A DNA stretch of 7,942 nt. It comes from an uncultured Paracoccaceae bacterium (lineage in GTDB: Bacteria; Pseudomonadota; Alphaproteobacteria; Rhodobacterales; Rhodobacteraceae). The position numbers were made by a program, and so were the translations under genes. Below, one piece after another: positions 5,638-7,942 of this stretch. The notes below the pieces were generated by a model. That model made no database searches, had not been told where the DNA came from, and was given only the letters and a program-made list of their open reading frames with translations. Positions within the stretch are counted from its first letter, which is position 1; every line of letters starts with the position of its first letter. Location: contig CAJXHQ010000124.1 in NCBI GenBank assembly GCA_913054485.1, positions 1-7,942 of the forward strand, read 5' to 3'.

Positions 5638-6892
5638 TCTCGGCCTCGCCCTTCCCGTTGATCCACCAGGTCTGGATGCAGTTGTTATGATAGATCGAGT
5701 TCTCGCCGCGCACCTCGCGCAGCTGCGCCTTGGTGGGCTGCACGTAGCCCGAGGAATCCCGCGCCCGCGCCTGCAAGAGCATCTCGCCCCCGTCCCAGTC
5801 ATGGTCGAGATAGAACCGGGTCAATGCCTTGTCGGTGCCCGGCGCCGCCAGCCTGGCCGGCGTCCAGTTGATGCCGCCGTCAGTCGAGACATCGACACCG
5901 GTGACATGGCCCCGCCCCGACCAGGCCAGGCCTGTGATAACCAGCGGTCCGGGCCCATGGGTGATCGGCGCCTGCGGGCTGGGTGAGGTGATCACGGACT
6001 TCGCATCCATCACCCAGGTCCATTTCCGGCTGGTGCCATCGGCTAGCGTATCGGTGTATTTCGACGTCTCTTCGCGGCTCTCCACCGGACCGTCCATCAC
6101 CTCGACCCGGCGCAGCCATTTGACCCACATATTGCCTTCCCAGCCGGGCACCACCAGGCGTACCGGGTACCCGTGCTCCTTGCGCAGGGCCTCGCCATTG
6201 GCCTTGAAGGCGACCAGCACGTCATCCAGCGCCTTTTCGATCGGGATCGAGCGCCCGTTCGAAGAGGCATCCGCCCCTTCCACGTAGACCCATTTGCCTT
6301 CCGGCTGCACGCCCGCCTCTTCCAGCAGGGTGCGCAGGGGGACGCCGGAGTATTCCATGTTGTGGATCATGCCATGGGTGAACTGCACCCCGTTGAGCTG
6401 CGCGCCGGCCCATTCCATTCCGGTGTTGGCAGCGCATTCGCAGAAATGCACCCGGTTCTCACGCGGGAAGCGCTCCAGATCGGCGTAGGTGAACACCAGC
6501 GGCGTGTCCACCAGCCCGTTGATCATCAGCCTGTAGTCCGCCTTGCTCAGCTCGATCGCGCCAGAGTGATGGCGCTCAAAAGCGCAGCCCTGCGGCGTGA
6601 TGGTGCCGTCCAGCGCGTGGATCGGCGTGAAATTGATGGAACTGATGGTGTCCGCCGTCAGCCACTCCACATTGCGCCGCACCACGTCATTCTCGAAGCG
6701 GACCGGCAGGCCATACGGGGTGGCGTCCACACCCTCGCCCGTGGCCGAGGCCCATTCCTGCACCTCAGTGATCAGCGGATCGGGGCTGGCAGCCTGTGCT
6801 GCCGCCGCCGTGACTGCACCGGCTCCGGCGGCGGCTGCGCCGCTCAGGAACTGGCGGCGGGAAGGCTGGTTGCGCTTGGCGCTGTCGCTCAT
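5621..6892 (-). CDS. soxC: SoxC, molybdenum subunit of SoxCD sulfane dehydrogenase
   Basis: A 423-residue member of the sulfite oxidase family. With SoxD it oxidises the sulfane sulfur left on SoxYZ, allowing complete thiosulfate oxidation without sulfur globules. It carries a twin-arginine signal (SRRQFLSG, residues 11-18; probable cut AQA|AS after 34), as expected for a protein exported folded with its molybdenum cofactor. The catalytic domain shows ERHHSG (106-111), CECAANTGMEW (151-161; C153 aligns with the molybdenum-binding Cys of sulfite oxidase) and RLVVPGWEGN (245-254). The C-terminal third is the Mo-co dimerisation domain, with VDVSTDGGINW and a conserved SxYHNNCIQTWW-type end. The ATG at 6892 is preferred because GGAGG precedes it and the twin arginines then sit at residues 12-13. 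It lies 65 bp after soxB and overlaps soxD by 17 bp. Confidence 0.97.
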   Translation of the reverse strand: MSDSAKRNQPSRRQFLSGAAAAGAGAVTAAAAQAASPDPLITEVQEWASATGEGVDATPYGLPVRFENDVVRRNVEWLTADTISSINFTPIHALDGTITPQGCAFERHHSGAIELSKADYRLMINGLVDTPLVFTYADLERFPRENRVHFCECAANTGMEWAGAQLNGVQFTHGMIHNMEYSGVPLRTLLEEAGVQPEGKWVYVEGADASSNGRSIPIEKALDDVLVAFKANGEALRKEHGYPVRLVVPGWEGNMWVKWLRRVEVMDGPVESREETSKYTDTLADGTSRKWTWVMDAKSVITSPSPQAPITHGPGPLVITGLAWSGRGHVTGVDVSTDGGINWTPARLAAPGTDKALTRFYLDHDWDGGEMLLQARARDSSGYVQPTKAQLREVRGENSIYHNNCIQTWWINGKGEAENVEVS

Positions 6893-6902
6893 GGGTTTCG
6901 TG

Positions 6903-6907
6903 CCTCC
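6903..6907 (-). promoter_or_regulatory. Ribosome-binding site of soxC
   Basis: GGAGG on the minus strand, 10 nt before the ATG at 6892, at the end of a purine-rich soxB-soxC spacer (6893-6957). It sets the start, rejecting the GTG at 6961 that overlaps the soxB stop and would put 23 charged residues before the Tat signal. No hairpin or promoter was seen in this spacer. Confidence 0.7.
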
Positions 6908-6957
6908 ATCTGCGTCTTTCCTTGTCCTCGTCTGTCTGCCTGCATTACCTGTGCGGA

Positions 6958-7942
6958 TCACGCGCCTGCGACCGTGACCGAGGTATTGGGCTTGGCGGTG
7001 ACCGTGCCCAGCTTGCGGATATGGCTTTCCACCACATCCCAGATCTGCGGGCCTTCGGTGCCCTCGTTCACGCTGGCCCAGCCGGCCACCGTGTATGTTT
7101 TGGCGGGATCGATCCGCTCGCCTGTTTTCAGCAGCGTCAATTCCGAGATCCGGCTGCCTTGGGGCTTGGTGATATCGATCCGGTATCCAAGGCCCCCGAC
7201 CCGCACCATGTCGCCGCCCTGCTGGTAATAGGGATCGGGGTTGAACAGGTTGTCGCCCACGTCTTCCAGGATCACATGGATGAATTCGCCGGTCATTTCA
7301 GTTCGGTAGGCCGCGCCGTACGTCATAGAGGTGACGTTCCAGATATCCTCGCGCGTGATGTCCTGTCCGGGCAGGATGGAGGGGCCCCAGCGCACGCCGG
7401 GCGACATGGCGATATCGGCCTCGCGCTCGCTGATCAGGGCGTCGCAGATGACGTCATCCCAAGTGCCGTTGAAATTGCCGCGCCGGTAGAGAAGCGCATC
7501 ATCGGCGGTGCGCCCAATCACCTCGGCCATATCCGCCTCATAGCGCGCGCGCTGGTCGTTGATCAGCTGCGTCATCGCCGGGTCGGGCATGATCACGTCG
7601 GAGAAAATGGGGATCAGCTTGTGCTTCAGTCCCATCATCTGCCCGTCGCGCACATCCAGATCAACGCGGGAGACAAATTTGCCATTGCTGCCGCTGGCGA
7701 TAATATGGGTCTGGCCGACAAGAACCGGTTCCGGCAGTGCGTCATGGGTATGGCCGGAGAGGATCACGTCGATCCCGCTGACGCGGCCGGCCATTTTCTT
7801 ATCCACATCAAAGCCATTGTGGCTGAGCACAACCACAACATCCGCGCCCGCCGCGCGGACCTCATCGACCATTTCCTGCATCCGCTCGTCCCGGATGCCG
7901 AAGGAGTATTCCGGGAACATCCAGCCGGGGTTGGCGATGGGC
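6958..7942 (-). CDS. soxB: SoxB, sulfate-releasing thiohydrolase of the Sox system (N-terminal part outside window)
   Basis: The C-terminal 327 residues are visible; the family is usually about 560-570 residues, so the signal peptide and first metal motifs lie beyond the right edge. SoxB is a periplasmic dimanganese enzyme of the 5'-nucleotidase/calcineurin-like superfamily that hydrolyses sulfate from the S-sulfonate on the SoxY swinging arm. Visible motifs are LSHNGFD (His codon 7819-7821), SGHTHDALPEP (His codons 7750-7752 and 7744-7746, metal ligands in the family), ASGSNGKFVSR, and in the C-terminal domain GDNLFNPDPYYQQGGDMVRVGG, of which the QGGDMVRVGG part is typical of SoxB rather than of nucleotidases. 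The frame ends in TGA at 6958-6960. It is the most upstream visible gene of the soxBCDEF series, and nothing in the visible part looks damaged. Confidence 0.97.
   Translation of the reverse strand, partial: PIANPGWMFPEYSFGIRDERMQEMVDEVRAAGADVVVVLSHNGFDVDKKMAGRVSGIDVILSGHTHDALPEPVLVGQTHIIASGSNGKFVSRVDLDVRDGQMMGLKHKLIPIFSDVIMPDPAMTQLINDQRARYEADMAEVIGRTADDALLYRRGNFNGTWDDVICDALISEREADIAMSPGVRWGPSILPGQDITREDIWNVTSMTYGAAYRTEMTGEFIHVILEDVGDNLFNPDPYYQQGGDMVRVGGLGYRIDITKPQGSRISELTLLKTGERIDPAKTYTVAGWASVNEGTEGPQIWDVVESHIRKLGTVTAKPNTSVTVAGA

Noticed and set aside
5638..5802. Upstream extension of soxD into soxC
   Set aside because: It would add 55 Arg/Ser-rich residues ahead of a clear signal peptide; the frame is open only because of GC bias.
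6893..6961. GTG at 6961 as the soxC start, overlapping the soxB stop
   Set aside because: It would place 23 polar, charged residues before the Tat motif, whereas the ATG at 6892 has a GGAGG box and correct signal placement.
6173..7228. 351-codon plus-strand open frame opposite soxC and soxB
   Set aside because: Fully antisense to soxC/soxB, crosses the gene junction, and shows no family signature.

Overview
The window is the distal part of a sulfur-oxidation (sox) gene cluster from a GC-rich alphaproteobacterium. Gene content, gene order and the look of the proteins suggest the Rhodobacterales/Roseobacter group. That assignment comes from recognising the families by eye, not from a database search.

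Layout, read on the minus strand from the right edge: soxB (3' part only, 6958..7942), soxC (5621..6892), soxD (4579..5637, overlapping soxC by 17 bp), soxE (GTG start, 3868..4575, 3 nt after soxD), soxF (2582..3844), a small exported DUF302 protein (2084..2518) and a YeeE/YedE-family membrane protein (871..1929). At the left edge, soxH (<1..866) runs on the plus strand and converges on the YeeE/YedE gene, with only 4 bp between the two stop codons. soxB and soxH are cut by the window edges. No RNA gene, insertion sequence, CRISPR array or tRNA was seen. No gap between genes exceeds about 155 bp.

How the genes fit together: SoxB hydrolyses sulfate from thiosulfate-derived sulfonate carried on SoxYZ (encoded outside the window). 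SoxC (molybdenum protein) with SoxD (dihaem cytochrome c) forms the SoxCD sulfane dehydrogenase, which oxidises the remaining SoxYZ-bound sulfane sulfur. SoxF (flavoprotein) and SoxE (dihaem cytochrome) resemble the two subunits of flavocytochrome c sulfide dehydrogenase. All of these are exported; SoxC and SoxF carry twin-arginine signals. The YeeE/YedE protein probably moves thiosulfate or another sulfur compound across the inner membrane. The DUF302 protein is a periplasmic protein of unknown role.

Points worth attention: SoxH has lost three of the four ligands of the classical metallo-beta-lactamase HxHxDH motif. The DUF302 and YeeE/YedE genes sit where Paracoccus-type clusters carry soxG, and soxH is inverted. 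A perfect 10-bp GC-rich stem-loop lies directly after soxF. The first haem domain of SoxE aligns without gaps to the last haem domain of SoxD. I did not find a wholly undescribed system. The most open biology is in the DUF302 / YeeE-YedE / SoxH end.
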